Shown: one piece after another, positions 44,088-53,985 of the stretch | Position numbering within the stretch: the first letter of the stretch is position 1 | How the letters are laid out: every line of letters begins with the position of its first letter | DNA from: Hyphomicrobiales bacterium | GTDB lineage: Bacteria > Pseudomonadota > Alphaproteobacteria > Rhizobiales > Rhizobiaceae | Direction of reading: 5' to 3' | DNA length: 64,000 bases | Assembly (NCBI GenBank): GCA_900468805.1 | Contig: UEIF01000056.1 | Coordinates: forward strand, 50,883 to 114,882 | The notes under the pieces: model-generated | Database searches by the model: none | Told to the model about the DNA's origin: nothing | What the model saw: only the letters and a program-made list of their open reading frames with translations | Translations under genes and position numbers: made by a program

Positions 44088-45602
44088 TCAGTTCTTGACC
44101 GTATCTTCCAGGAAGAAGCGGCCAAGCGGATTCTGGTAGAAGTTGTCGATGTTCTTGCGGGCAACGTTGATATAGGGGCTGTAGTAGAGATCGATCCAGT
44201 TGACGTCGTCCTTCGCCGTCTTCTGCAGATCAATATACATCTGCTCGCGCTTTTTCGGATCGAGTTCCAGGCGGGCCTTGGCGACCAGCTCCTTCACCGC
44301 TTCATTCTTATAGTTGGTCAAGTAGTTGTTGTTGGAATCGTGGCCGAGCACGAAAGTCGTCTTCTGGTCCGGGTCGAGAATGTCGTTGGTCCAATAGTTG
44401 ACCGAGATGTCGTAGTCGCCGGCAACCGTCATGTCCCATTCCTGACTGGGATCGACCTTCTGCAGGTTGGCGGTGATGCCGGCCTTGGCGAGCTGCTGCT
44501 GCAACAGCACCGCGGTCTGCTCATCCACCTCGTCGCCGGCGCGGATGAGGTAGTTCAACGTCAGGTTGGATACACCGGCATCGGCCAGCAGCTTCTTGGC
44601 CTTTTCCGGATCATAGGGGCGCTGCAGGTTGTCGGCGTAGTAATAAAGCGCGCCCTTCGGAATGTAGGAATTGGCGACCGTGCCCTGACCGAAGGTGACG
44701 GCATCGACGATCGCCTTCTTGTCGATTGCGAGATCGAGGGCCTGACGCACTTCCTTCTTGCCGAGATCGCCATGCGCATGGTTGATCAGCAGGTGATCTT
44801 CGCGCGTCGAGGGGTCGATCAGCACGTTGAGGCCTGCATCTTTCTTGAGTTCCTCGACGCGCGAGAAGGGAACGAAGATGGCCGCATCGAGCTGGCCCGC
44901 CTGCACGTTCAGCATGCGGGTATTATCGTCGGGCACCGAGATCCATTCGACGCCGTCAAGCTTCACGCGGTCCGCCTGCCAGAAATTCGGGTTCTTTTTC
45001 AGGATAACACGGTCGCCGCGACGCCATTCGTCGACCACGAAGGCGCCGGATCCGATCGGCTTTTCGCCATAGGCTTCCGCGCCCATGGATTCGATGCCGG
45101 CCTTGGAAATGACAGAGGCATTCGGCAGCGCCAGCGTCGACAGGAAAGGCGCCGAAGGGTTCTTGAGCTTGATCGTCAGCGTGTGTGGATCGGTGGCGAC
45201 AGCGGTATCGATCACCTTGTAGGAATCGCTCCAGAGCGAGCCCTGGTCATCACGGATACGCAGCAGGCTGAAGGCGGCATCTTCTGCCGTCAGCGGCGAA
45301 CCGTCGGAGAATTTTGCGTCGCGGATCTTGAAGATATAGGTCAGGCCGTCGTCCGACACGGTCCAGCTTTCCGCCAGGCCGGGCTCCAGCTTGGTGCCGG
45401 TCTTGTCGACGCGGATCAGCACGTCATAGACGTTCGAAAACACCCAGTTGTCGATGTTCTGTGCCGTCTTGATCGGATCGAATGTCGTCGAATCCTCGCG
45501 TCGGCCAATGGTCAGCACGCCGGCGGCTTCGGCATAACTTGCGCTGAGCGTCAGCCCGGCAAGAAGCGCTGCAAGTCCGATTGATTTCCATCTGGTGATC
45601 AT
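44088..45602 (-). CDS. Peptide-type ABC transporter binding protein
   Basis: A 504-residue periplasmic SBP_bac_5 protein with a signal peptide (ALLAGLTLSASYAEA, about 1-26). Family blocks: LTIGRREDSTTFDPIKTAQN, LVRVD/LIRVD, GLAESWTVSDDGLTYIFKIRDAKFSDG. It binds short peptides or related compounds. Start: ATG at 45602 after AAGGGAA. It is last gene of the five-gene minus operon pip-permease-permease-ATPase-SBP. Confidence 0.93.
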   Translation of the reverse strand: MITRWKSIGLAALLAGLTLSASYAEAAGVLTIGRREDSTTFDPIKTAQNIDNWVFSNVYDVLIRVDKTGTKLEPGLAESWTVSDDGLTYIFKIRDAKFSDGSPLTAEDAAFSLLRIRDDQGSLWSDSYKVIDTAVATDPHTLTIKLKNPSAPFLSTLALPNASVISKAGIESMGAEAYGEKPIGSGAFVVDEWRRGDRVILKKNPNFWQADRVKLDGVEWISVPDDNTRMLNVQAGQLDAAIFVPFSRVEELKKDAGLNVLIDPSTREDHLLINHAHGDLGKKEVRQALDLAIDKKAIVDAVTFGQGTVANSYIPKGALYYYADNLQRPYDPEKAKKLLADAGVSNLTLNYLIRAGDEVDEQTAVLLQQQLAKAGITANLQKVDPSQEWDMTVAGDYDISVNYWTNDILDPDQKTTFVLGHDSNNNYLTNYKNEAVKELVAKARLELDPKKREQMYIDLQKTAKDDVNWIDLYYSPYINVARKNIDNFYQNPLGRFFLEDTVKN

Positions 45603-45621
45603 GCGTTCGTTCCCTTCGTTG

Positions 45622-47331
45622 TTATGGCATGCGTTTGACAGGTAGGGTCGGCATCGATTGCAGCTCGTCTTCCAAACTGGCACTGCTCAGAAGCGGCTTG
45701 TCCGGATCGATGTCGGGAATGGCGGCGATCAGCGCCGCGGTATAGGGATGCTTCGGCTGCGCGAAAACTTCTTCCGAGCGGCCTTCCTCGACGATCTCGC
45801 CGCGATACATGACGACGACGCGTTCGCAGAGATTGCGCACGATGGCCAGATCATGGGCGATGAACATCAGCGTCAGGTTCATCTTCGCGGTCAGTTCGCG
45901 AAAGAGCGCGATGATCTGCGCCTGGATCGTCACGTCGAGGGCCGCGACGCATTCGTCTGCAATGACGAGCTTCGGATCGACGGCGAGGGCCCGGGCGATG
46001 CCGGCACGCTGACATTGGCCGCCGCTCATGCTGCGGGGCTTGCGACTAGCGAATTCCCGCTCCAGCCCGACGAGATCAAGCAGTTCGCCGATCCGAGCCG
46101 GAATGGCCGAGGCTGGTACCTTGCCCTGCACCTTCAGCACCTCGGCGAGCATCTGACCGATGGTGAGCCGAGGATTGAGGGCGTTGTACGGATCCTGAAA
46201 GACCATGGCCGTCTCGCGCCGCAGCTTGGCGAGACCGGAGGACCGATGCTGCGCCAGATCGATACCGTCGAACGACACATGGCCAGAGGAAATCGGGGTC
46301 AGGCCCAACACGGCGCGCGCAAGTGTGCTCTTGCCACTGCCGGATTCGCCGACAATACCGATGGTTTCGCCGGGCATGATCTGCAGGCTGACGCCTGCAA
46401 CCGCGCTCACCGTTTTCGCACTGCCCTTGAACAGGCTGCCGCCGACCTTGAAGCACACATGCAGGTCGTCGATTTCGAGGAGCGGCTTCGTCGAGGCACC
46501 TGAGGACGCGACCTCCAGCACAGGTGTCGGCGCCTCGTCCGGCATGGAAGGATGGCTGTTGATCAAGTTGATCGTATAGGGATCCTGCGGCCGGGACAGG
46601 ACCGCCCGTTTTGACCCCTGTTCGAGCAGCTTGCCACTGCGCATGACGGCGATGCGGTCGCAGGTCTGGGCGACGATGCCGAGATCGTGGGTGATGAGAA
46701 TGATCGACAGGCCGCGTTTGTCGCGGATCTCCAGTAGCAGCTTCAGGATCTGCGCCTGGATGGTCACATCGAGCGCCGTCGTCGGCTCGTCGGCGATCAG
46801 GATCTTCGGATCGCAGGAGAGTGCAACGCCAATCATTGCGCGCTGGCGCATGCCGCCGGAAAACTCGTGCGGGTAGCTGTCATATTGGCGCACGGGATCG
46901 GGAAAACCCACCTGTGTCAGGATTTCGATCGCCGCTGTCCGCGCCTCCCTCGCGCCGAGCCCCTGGTGGTAGCGGATGCCCTCGGAAATCTGGTCGCCTA
47001 TGCGCATGACCGGGTCGAGATGGCTCGTGGGGTTCTGGAAGATCATGCCGATCTCGCCACCGCGAACTTCCAGCATCTCGGCATCGCTTGCCGTCGTCAG
47101 GTCGCGCCCCTCGAGCAGCACGGTGCCGCCCTCGATCTTGATCAGCGAGGAGGGCAGGAGCCGGACGAGCGAGCGGCAGAGCAGGCTCTTGCCCGAGCCG
47201 CTTTCGCCGACGAGGCCGAGGATTTCGCCCTTGGCGAGATCGAGGGAAACATTGTCGATCAGCGTTCGAGCGCCACCATCGAGATGGACCTTAACCGTCA
47301 AGTCGCGGACGGAAAGCACTGATGCGCTCAT
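45622..47331 (-). CDS. Peptide-type ABC ATPase, two domains fused (DppD-DppF)
   Basis: A 569-residue protein with two complete ATPase cassettes: Walker A GESGSGKS at about 38 and again GESGSGKST at about 330, signatures FSGGMRQRAMIG and MSGGQCQRAGIARALA, two Walker B (ILIADEPTTALD, LVIADECVAALD). Dipeptide systems normally use two proteins; here one chain serves both. The start overlaps the permease gene by 4 bases (ATGA). Confidence 0.95.
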   Translation of the reverse strand: MSASVLSVRDLTVKVHLDGGARTLIDNVSLDLAKGEILGLVGESGSGKSLLCRSLVRLLPSSLIKIEGGTVLLEGRDLTTASDAEMLEVRGGEIGMIFQNPTSHLDPVMRIGDQISEGIRYHQGLGAREARTAAIEILTQVGFPDPVRQYDSYPHEFSGGMRQRAMIGVALSCDPKILIADEPTTALDVTIQAQILKLLLEIRDKRGLSIILITHDLGIVAQTCDRIAVMRSGKLLEQGSKRAVLSRPQDPYTINLINSHPSMPDEAPTPVLEVASSGASTKPLLEIDDLHVCFKVGGSLFKGSAKTVSAVAGVSLQIMPGETIGIVGESGSGKSTLARAVLGLTPISSGHVSFDGIDLAQHRSSGLAKLRRETAMVFQDPYNALNPRLTIGQMLAEVLKVQGKVPASAIPARIGELLDLVGLEREFASRKPRSMSGGQCQRAGIARALAVDPKLVIADECVAALDVTIQAQIIALFRELTAKMNLTLMFIAHDLAIVRNLCERVVVMYRGEIVEEGRSEEVFAQPKHPYTAALIAAIPDIDPDKPLLSSASLEDELQSMPTLPVKRMP

Positions 47332-48179
47332 TCGTGAACTCCGAGAAGTTCTCCGAGCGCATCACCCAGCATGCTGAAACCGAAGGCGAGGCAGACGATC
47401 GAAAGGCCCGGGAAAAGTGTGATCCACCAGGCAGTGGTGATGAAGCTCTGGCCCTCCGCGACCATGACGCCCCATTCGGCGAGTGGCGGCTGCACGCCGA
47501 GGCCGAGATAGCTGACTGCTGCGCCGCTGAGCAGCACCAGCGTCGCATCCGACATGGAAAAGACGATGGAGCCGGCAATCGCATTCGGGAGGAGATGACG
47601 GAACATGATCCGGAAGCGGCTGAAGCCGAGGCTGACGGCTGCGACTGCGTAGTCGCTGCTTTTCAGAACCAGCATCTGCGCGCGGATGAGGCGCGCATAG
47701 GAGACCCAGCCGACCAGCGCGATGGCGATGTAGAAACTGCTGAGGCCCGGCCCGAGGATGGCGATGATCGACAACATCAGGACGAGGAACGGAAAGGCGA
47801 GGATGATATCGACGAGCCGCATGAAAACCGCATCGACGATACCGCCAAAGAAACCGGCGATGGTGCCGACCGTCGTACCGATCAGGAACGGGAAGATGAC
47901 GCCGATGACGGCGATCTGCAGATCGATGCGTGCGCCCCATATGACGCGCGAAAGGATATCGCGGCCGAAATTATCCGTGCCGAAGAGATGGTAAAGCGAC
48001 GGTCCCTGTAGCCGCACATCGGCATTCTGCAGGATCGGATCATAGGGTGCGACTACGGGCGCTGCGATTGCCAGAAGCAGAAAGAACAGCAGGATGCCGG
48101 CGCCGATGACGAGCGTGAGCCGCCGGCTGAGGAAACGGCGCCAGGCGACCTGGGAGGGAGCGAAGGCCTCGACGCTCAT
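47328..48179 (-). CDS. Peptide-type ABC permease (DppC type)
   Basis: A 283-residue permease with about six helices. N-terminal OppC-type segment, then FGTDNFGRDILSRVIWGARIDL (in part), EAA loop VSLGFSRFRIMFRHLLPNAI. Start: ATG at 48179, overlapping the upstream permease stop by 4 bases. An in-frame extension upstream lies within the neighbouring gene and is not used. Confidence 0.93.
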   Translation of the reverse strand: MSVEAFAPSQVAWRRFLSRRLTLVIGAGILLFFLLLAIAAPVVAPYDPILQNADVRLQGPSLYHLFGTDNFGRDILSRVIWGARIDLQIAVIGVIFPFLIGTTVGTIAGFFGGIVDAVFMRLVDIILAFPFLVLMLSIIAILGPGLSSFYIAIALVGWVSYARLIRAQMLVLKSSDYAVAAVSLGFSRFRIMFRHLLPNAIAGSIVFSMSDATLVLLSGAAVSYLGLGVQPPLAEWGVMVAEGQSFITTAWWITLFPGLSIVCLAFGFSMLGDALGELLGVHE

Positions 48180-49114
48180 AGCTTCACCCTCGGGTCGACG
48201 GCGACGGTGACGATATCGGCAATGAAATTGACGAGCACGGTGGCGCAGGCAAACGTCATCGCCACGCCCTGAACGACCATATAATCGCGCGAGAAAATGG
48301 CGCGCACCAGCAATTGTCCCATGCCAGGCAGGGCAAACACGCTTTCCACGACGACGGTTCCACCGATCAGCCAACCGATATTGACGGCGAGAAGATTGAT
48401 TGTCGGCACCAGCGAATTCGGCAGGACGTGGCGCCAGAAGACGATACTCTCAGGCATGCCGCGGGCGCGTGCGGCGGTCGCTACATCCGATTTCAGGGAC
48501 TCGATCATGGCGGCGCGCAGGCTGCGGGTCAGCACGGTCGAGAGCGACAATGCAACCGTCAACGCCGGCAAGATGAGATGGGAGAGCTTGTCACCCAGTG
48601 TCGTGCCGTAGCCGGAGACCGGCAGGACGCCGAGTTCGACGCTGAAAAGTATGATCAGCATCAGGCCGAGCCAGAAAGGCGGAAAGCCGATCCCGAATGT
48701 GGAGATGACCCGTACTGCATGATCAGGCGCCCGGCCAGCATTGCGAGCGGCAATCGCCGACATCGGTACGGCGATCAGGATCGACATGATGACGCTTGTC
48801 AGCACCAGCGCGATCGTCGGCTCGATGCGCGTGGCGATCAGCGGAAATACGTCGATCTTGTATAGGATCGACTTGCCCATTTCGCCATTCGCGAGGTTCT
48901 TGAGAAAATAAAAGTATTGCAGCCACATGGGCTGATCGAGGCCGTATTGGGCGCGGATATTGGCAAGGGCCGTCGGTGTCGCGCGTGTGCCGAGAATGTT
49001 GCGGGCGGGATCGCCGGGGATCAATCGCACCAGGATGAAGGTGATGACGCTGATGCCGAAAATGACAGGCAGAAACTGGACCGGCCGGGTCAATATGAAC
49101 TTATAACGATGCAT
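48176..49114 (-). CDS. Peptide-type ABC permease (DppB type)
   Basis: A 312-residue permease with about six helices. Typical start RPVQFLPVIFGISVITFILVRLIPGDP and EAA loop ARARGMPESIVFWRHVLPNSLVP (each in part). It lies 51 bases after the proline iminopeptidase gene on the same strand and is coupled to the next permease. Confidence 0.93.
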   Translation of the reverse strand: MHRYKFILTRPVQFLPVIFGISVITFILVRLIPGDPARNILGTRATPTALANIRAQYGLDQPMWLQYFYFLKNLANGEMGKSILYKIDVFPLIATRIEPTIALVLTSVIMSILIAVPMSAIAARNAGRAPDHAVRVISTFGIGFPPFWLGLMLIILFSVELGVLPVSGYGTTLGDKLSHLILPALTVALSLSTVLTRSLRAAMIESLKSDVATAARARGMPESIVFWRHVLPNSLVPTINLLAVNIGWLIGGTVVVESVFALPGMGQLLVRAIFSRDYMVVQGVAMTFACATVLVNFIADIVTVAVDPRVKL

Positions 49115-49165
49115 GGCGGCGCTCGCCCCCTTGTCTTCGTCGGGTTCCGATCACCTTACCCTGCA

Positions 49166-50056
49166 TCAGCTTGCCCTGTGCCGCGATAGGAAATCGACCA
49201 GCGCGGGATAATAATCATGCGGATTTTCGTAAAACGGCATGTGGCTGGCGTTGGCGAAGACCCTGAGTTCGGCATTCGGCAGGGCCAGCTTCATGCGCAG
49301 CGCGCAGGCCGGCGTCAGTTCGTCATGTTCGCCCGCGGTAATCAGCACCGGCGTCGTCACATCAGGCAGATCGGGGATGCGGTTCCAGTCCTTCAGATTG
49401 CCGATATAGAGGAATTCGTTCGGCCCCTGCATGGTCTCATAGGGACCCATGTTCCAGTCGTCGAGCGAGTGGCGCACTGGTGCCGGCCATTCCGGCAGGC
49501 GGCAGACATGGCGATAATTGAGGATCGTCACCGCCGCCTGATATTCCGGATGATTGTAAGTGCCTTGCGCCTCGTGTTTCTGCATCATCGCCACCGTCTC
49601 AGGCCCGAGGGCGGCGCGCAGCCGTTCCAGTTCGGAAATCAGGTGCGGCATGTCGGCGACTGTGTCTTCCAGGATCAGCGTCTGCAGGTTTTCCGGATAG
49701 GTCAGTGCATAGTCGATCGCCAGCCAGCCGCCCCAGGAGTGGCCGAGCATATGCACTTTGCCGAGGCCGAGCGCCTTGCGCACTGTCTCGGTTTCCTCGA
49801 CATAACGGCCGATGGTCCAGAGGGATGCGTCGGTCGGCCGGTCCGAGGCGCCGGTGCCGAGCTGATCGAAGGCGACGACGCGGTAGCCCTTGTCGATGAG
49901 GCAGGAATGGGCCTCGCGGAGATAATCACAGGGAAGGCCGGGGCCGCCGTTCAGGCAGAAGATGGTCTCGCTGCCGCTGCCGAAGCTGTAAGCCACCACC
50001 TTATAGCCATCGACCTCGATTTCATGTCGCGCTTCGGGCTCGATTTCACGCCACAT
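49166..50056 (-). CDS. pip: Proline iminopeptidase-type hydrolase
   Basis: A 296-residue alpha/beta hydrolase of peptidase family S33. Oxyanion segment GGPG (37-40), nucleophile Ser107 in GHSWGG, acid in GEHDELTP, His in ASHMPFYE. It releases N-terminal Pro or other residues, or acts on amide-type signals. Start: ATG at 50056, 6 bases after GGAG (50063-50066); a TTG at 50089 is possible but lacks this. First gene of the operon with the peptide importer, divergent from the LuxR solo. Confidence 0.92.
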   Translation of the reverse strand: MWREIEPEARHEIEVDGYKVVAYSFGSGSETIFCLNGGPGLPCDYLREAHSCLIDKGYRVVAFDQLGTGASDRPTDASLWTIGRYVEETETVRKALGLGKVHMLGHSWGGWLAIDYALTYPENLQTLILEDTVADMPHLISELERLRAALGPETVAMMQKHEAQGTYNHPEYQAAVTILNYRHVCRLPEWPAPVRHSLDDWNMGPYETMQGPNEFLYIGNLKDWNRIPDLPDVTTPVLITAGEHDELTPACALRMKLALPNAELRVFANASHMPFYENPHDYYPALVDFLSRHRAS

Positions 50057-50182
50057 TGACCGCTCCGGCAGAAGATTTCGCTTGCTCAATAATTGGGCAT
50101 GGCTAAATTTTTACCTTAAACCATAGTCTTCGCCAGCTATAAGAAGTGATAGGGTATGGAACCCACCCGACCGGAGCCTGCC

Positions 50183-50965
50183 ATGCTTGATGAAATCGGA
50201 ACGATCAGACGGCAATTCGTAGCCCATGAGACCCTTGACGGCCGCATCGATCAGATTTTCGGGGCGATGAAAGAGATAGGCTTCGAGGCCCTGATCTACG
50301 ATTACACGCCAGTGCCTTATGACCTCGACGGCGGGATCATGATCCCTTCACTCTTGAAGTTGCGGAATATTTCGGAGGATATGCGGGAATACTGGTTCGA
50401 TCGCGGCTATTTTCGCATCGATCCCGTGCAGCAGGTCGCGTTGCGCACCTCAGCGCCTTTCTTCTGGAACTACGACCGGGATGCCGACACGCTCATCAAT
50501 CGTTTCATGAGCGACGACACCGCGCCGGTGACGCGCTATCTCAGCGAACGCGACATGTCGACCGGTGTCACCGTGCCCGTTCATATGCCCCGCGGGGACT
50601 ATGCAACGGTGACCGGCATCCGCTTTGGCGCCAACAGTGATTTCGAGCATCAGGCGCTGCGCAACATCGCCGATTTCAATCTTCTCGCCCATGTCTTCCA
50701 TGAGGCCGCCTATTCGCTTTTCGATGCCAAGGCGCTGAGCGTCGGCAAGATCCGGTTGACGGAGCGGGAGCGCGAATGCCTGCGCTATTCCGCGGAAGGT
50801 CTCTCGGCCAAGGAGATCTCGCGCATCATCGATCGGTCGGTGCCGACCGTCGTCATGCATCTCAATGCGGCGGCCAAGAAACTCGGCGCCCGCAACCGCA
50901 CGCAGGCTGTTGTGCGCGCTACGCATTACCGCCTGCTGGAAGATCGCCCATCCTATAACTTCTGA
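50183..50965 (+). CDS. LuxR solo of the plant-responsive PipR/OryR type
   Basis: A 260-residue quorum-sensing-type regulator with an N-terminal ligand-binding domain (about 10-165) and a C-terminal LuxR helix-turn-helix (about 190-250: LTERERECLRYSAEGLSAKEIS). Relative to TraR numbering, Trp57 is Met (residue 67) and Tyr61 is Trp (residue 71), while Asp70 and Pro71 (80/81) and Gly113 remain. Met/Trp is the known mark of solos that answer plant compounds rather than acyl-homoserine lactones. No luxI is seen. It is flanked by proline iminopeptidase genes on both sides and a peptide importer. Start: ATG at 50183, 6 bases after GGAG; an ATG at 50156 is the alternative. Confidence 0.93.
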   Translation: MLDEIGTIRRQFVAHETLDGRIDQIFGAMKEIGFEALIYDYTPVPYDLDGGIMIPSLLKLRNISEDMREYWFDRGYFRIDPVQQVALRTSAPFFWNYDRDADTLINRFMSDDTAPVTRYLSERDMSTGVTVPVHMPRGDYATVTGIRFGANSDFEHQALRNIADFNLLAHVFHEAAYSLFDAKALSVGKIRLTERERECLRYSAEGLSAKEISRIIDRSVPTVVMHLNAAAKKLGARNRTQAVVRATHYRLLEDRPSYNF

Positions 50966-51018
50966 TAGCTGCCTTCGCCTTTTCGGCGACGCTATGCTTT
51001 TCCATCATTGCCCTCAGG

Positions 51019-51933
51019 ATGGAGAGACTTGTGGCCGCAGTTCCGACGAAGGAAGCCTATCTGCCATTTCGCGAATACCGCACATGGTATCGCATCACCG
51101 GTTCGCTCGATTCCGGCAAATTGCCGCTTGTCGTTGCTCATGGCGGCCCCGGCTGCACGCATGATTATGTGGATTCCTTCAAGGACATCGCCGAGCTCGA
51201 TGGCCGTGCCGTCATTCACTACGACCAGCTCGGCAACGGCAAATCGACACGCCTGCCGGAGAAGGGGCCGGATTTCTGGACGCCGGCGCTTTTCCTGGAA
51301 GAGCTCGATGCGCTGCTGAAGCATCTCGGAATTCAGGATCGTTATGCCTTTCTCGGTCAGTCCTGGGGTGGCATGCTGGGCGCAGAACATGCCGTGCGCC
51401 AGCCGAAGGGCCTGAAGGCGCTCGTCATCGCCAATTCGCCCGCCAACATGCATACTTGGGTGGCGGAGGCAAACCGTCTGCGCGAGGAACTGCCGCAGGA
51501 AGTGCAGGATACGCTGCTGAAGCATGAGGAAGCCGGCACCATCGCCGATCCGGACTATGTCGCAGCCTCGCGTGTTTTCTACGACCGGCATGTCTGCCGC
51601 GTCGTGCCCTGGCCGCCTGAGGTCGCGCGCACCTTCGCGACCATGGACGAAGACAATACCGTCTATCGCAACATGAACGGTCCGACCGAATTCCATGTCA
51701 TCGGCACGATGAAGGATTGGACGATCGAAGATCGCCTGTCGCTCATCGAGATGCCAACTTTGTTGATTTCAGGCAAGTATGATGAAGCGACCCCGCTCGT
51801 CGTCAAACCCTATGTCGATCGGGTCAAGGGCTGCGAATGGGTGCTCTTCGAGAATTCCAGCCACATGCCGCATGTCGAGGAAAAGGAGCTTTGCCTCGAC
51901 GTCGTCTCGGCCTTCCTTACCAGGCATGATTGA
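51019..51933 (+). CDS. pip: Proline iminopeptidase-type hydrolase, second copy
   Basis: A 304-residue S33-type alpha/beta hydrolase: HGGPG (41-45), nucleophile Ser115 in GQSWGG, acid in SGKYDEATP, His in SSHMPHVE. It is clearly related to the 49166 protein but diverged. It starts 53 bases after the luxR stop on the same strand, so it may be co-transcribed with it. A GTG four codons later, behind GGAGAG, is an alternative start. Confidence 0.92.
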   Translation: MERLVAAVPTKEAYLPFREYRTWYRITGSLDSGKLPLVVAHGGPGCTHDYVDSFKDIAELDGRAVIHYDQLGNGKSTRLPEKGPDFWTPALFLEELDALLKHLGIQDRYAFLGQSWGGMLGAEHAVRQPKGLKALVIANSPANMHTWVAEANRLREELPQEVQDTLLKHEEAGTIADPDYVAASRVFYDRHVCRVVPWPPEVARTFATMDEDNTVYRNMNGPTEFHVIGTMKDWTIEDRLSLIEMPTLLISGKYDEATPLVVKPYVDRVKGCEWVLFENSSHMPHVEEKELCLDVVSAFLTRHD

Positions 51934-51976
51934 TCGCACTCAGCGGCCCGCGCTGTTGGGCCCGGCCGCTGTTTCG

Positions 51977-52888
51977 TTACCGCTCGAACGGCTCGCCGAG
52001 TGAGGCGACGCCATTGAGCTTCAGCAGGCGACGATCTGCCGAGATGATGCCGAGCACGATGATCGTCACGAGATAGGGCAGGCAAGCCAAAAGCTGCGAA
52101 GGCACGTCGAGCCCGGTTGCCTGTGCGGCGAGCCCCATCAGCGATACGGCACCGAAGAGGCATGCGCCGAGGAAAATCCGGCCCGTCAGCCAGGTTCCGA
52201 AGACGACGAGCGCAATGGCGATCCAGCCGCGGCCGGCGATCATTCCATCCGCCCAGAGCGGCGTATAGATCGTCGATGCATAGGCGCCGGCAAAGCCTGC
52301 CATCATGCCGCCGAATGCCACGGCGGCGAAACGCACGGCGATAACCGGATAACCGATGGCGTGGGCGGCTTTCGGATTTTCGCCGACGGCGCGAATGACG
52401 AGGCCCACCTTGCCATAGGCAAACGTCGCCCAGATCGCGAGTGTCACCAAAAGCGAAAGCCATACGACGATATCCTGGGTGAAGAAGCCGCCGATGACGG
52501 GAATGTCCGAAAGCCCGGGAATGGTGATCTTTGGCAATGCCTTGACCGTCAGGCTTTCATAGCTCTTGCCGAACAGTGCCGACAGGCCCTGGCCGAGAAT
52601 GCCGATCGCAAGCCCCGTCGCGACCTGGTTTGCGTTGAAGCCAAGGATGATGCCGGCAAAGACGAGCGAGAGCAGGATGCCGCCGAGCCCGGCCGCGAGA
52701 AACGCCAGAATGTGGCCGCCACCGTGATAGACGATGATGAAGGCGATGACGGCGCCGAATGCCATCAAGCCCTCGACGCCGAGATTAAGCACGCCGGCGC
52801 GTTCGACCACCAATTCGCCGAGCGCCGCCAGCAGAAAGGGCGTCGCGGCCGCTAGCATGCCGGCCAGAATGAACTCGATGGCGTTCAT
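51977..52888 (-). CDS. Nucleoside-type ABC permease 2
   Basis: A 303-residue BPD_transp_2 permease, about eight helices, with the family block ELVVERAGVLNLGVEGLMAFGA and VRAVGENPKAAHAIGYPV. This family works with BMP/Med-type binding proteins to import purine nucleosides. Start: ATG at 52888 after AGGAG; it overlaps permease 1 by 4 bases. Last gene of the eight-gene operon. Confidence 0.93.
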   Translation of the reverse strand: MNAIEFILAGMLAAATPFLLAALGELVVERAGVLNLGVEGLMAFGAVIAFIIVYHGGGHILAFLAAGLGGILLSLVFAGIILGFNANQVATGLAIGILGQGLSALFGKSYESLTVKALPKITIPGLSDIPVIGGFFTQDIVVWLSLLVTLAIWATFAYGKVGLVIRAVGENPKAAHAIGYPVIAVRFAAVAFGGMMAGFAGAYASTIYTPLWADGMIAGRGWIAIALVVFGTWLTGRIFLGACLFGAVSLMGLAAQATGLDVPSQLLACLPYLVTIIVLGIISADRRLLKLNGVASLGEPFER

Positions 52889-53985
52889 GTCGGGCTCCTG
52901 ATTGCGTCCGGTCGCCATGCGAGGCGGTAACGCACAAAGGCGATGGCGATGAGGTAGATCAGAAGCAAGCTACCCTGGAAGACGCGCACGGCAGCAATCG
53001 GCAGGTTGGCGGAGACCATGGCGTTGTCTCCGCCAATATAGAGCGCCGCCATGACGACCGAGGATATGACGATCCCGATCGGATGCAATCCGCCAAGATA
53101 GGCGACGATGATCGCCGCATAGCCGTAACCGGTCGAGATCGAGCGCTGCAACTGGCCGAGCGGGCCGGCGACTTCGGCTGCACCCGCAAGACCCGCGGCC
53201 GCGCCACCGATCAGCAGCGAAAGCCAGATCGCCCAGCCCTCTTTGAAGCCGGCATAGCTTGCCGCACGCGGAGCCAGTCCGCCGACCTGTAACTTATAGC
53301 CGATGAAGCTCTTCTGCATGAAGATCCATGCGGCGACCGACAACAGAACGGCGACGATGAGCGAGACATTGACGCGCGTTCCCTCAATCAGGATCGGCAC
53401 CATGGCATCGTATTGGAACATGACCGACTGTGGGAAGTTGAAGCCATTCGGATCCTTCCAGGGGCCGAGCAGCAGATAGTTGAGAAGCTGCGCGGCAACG
53501 AAGCTCAGCATCAGCGAGACGAGGATTTCGTTGGCATTGAGCCGGACGCGCCAAAAGGCGGTGAGGGATGCCCAAACCGCGCCGCCGATAGTGCCGAGCA
53601 GCAGCATTGCCGGCCAGATCCACTGTCCGGTGGCCTCAGGCGACCAGATCGGAATGGCGGAGGCAAAGATCGCTCCTAGTACGAATTGCCCTTCAGCACC
53701 GATATTGAAGACCTTGGCGCGAAAGCCGATCGCAAGTCCCTGCGCGATGAGCAGCAACGGTCCAGCCTTTAGCAGCACTTCGGAGAAGGACGCCCAGGAG
53801 AAGAAGGGCTCGATCAGCATCGCATAGATGACCGCAGCCGGATCGCGTCCCATGACGACATAGAGGCCGAGATTGAGGATGATTGTAACGATCAGAGCGA
53901 TCGGCGGGGCGAGCAGCGTGGCGACAAGCGAGGCGCGCTCACGGCGCACCAGTATGGGCAAGGCAGCAAAAGAGGCTCTGCTCAT
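52885..53985 (-). CDS. Nucleoside-type ABC permease 1
   Basis: A 366-residue BPD_transp_2 permease with about nine helices, GFRAKVFNIGAEGQFVLGAIFAS in part, and LGGLHPIGIVISSVVMAALYIGG in part. It overlaps the ATPase gene by 4 bases and permease 2 by 4. Confidence 0.93.
   Translation of the reverse strand: MSRASFAALPILVRRERASLVATLLAPPIALIVTIILNLGLYVVMGRDPAAVIYAMLIEPFFSWASFSEVLLKAGPLLLIAQGLAIGFRAKVFNIGAEGQFVLGAIFASAIPIWSPEATGQWIWPAMLLLGTIGGAVWASLTAFWRVRLNANEILVSLMLSFVAAQLLNYLLLGPWKDPNGFNFPQSVMFQYDAMVPILIEGTRVNVSLIVAVLLSVAAWIFMQKSFIGYKLQVGGLAPRAASYAGFKEGWAIWLSLLIGGAAAGLAGAAEVAGPLGQLQRSISTGYGYAAIIVAYLGGLHPIGIVISSVVMAALYIGGDNAMVSANLPIAAVRVFQGSLLLIYLIAIAFVRYRLAWRPDAIRSPT

Noticed and set aside
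50975..50989. TCGCC-N5-GGCGA hairpin after the luxR stop
   Set aside because: Only a 5-bp stem and no T-run; too weak to call a terminator, and luxR may be transcribed together with the second pip gene.
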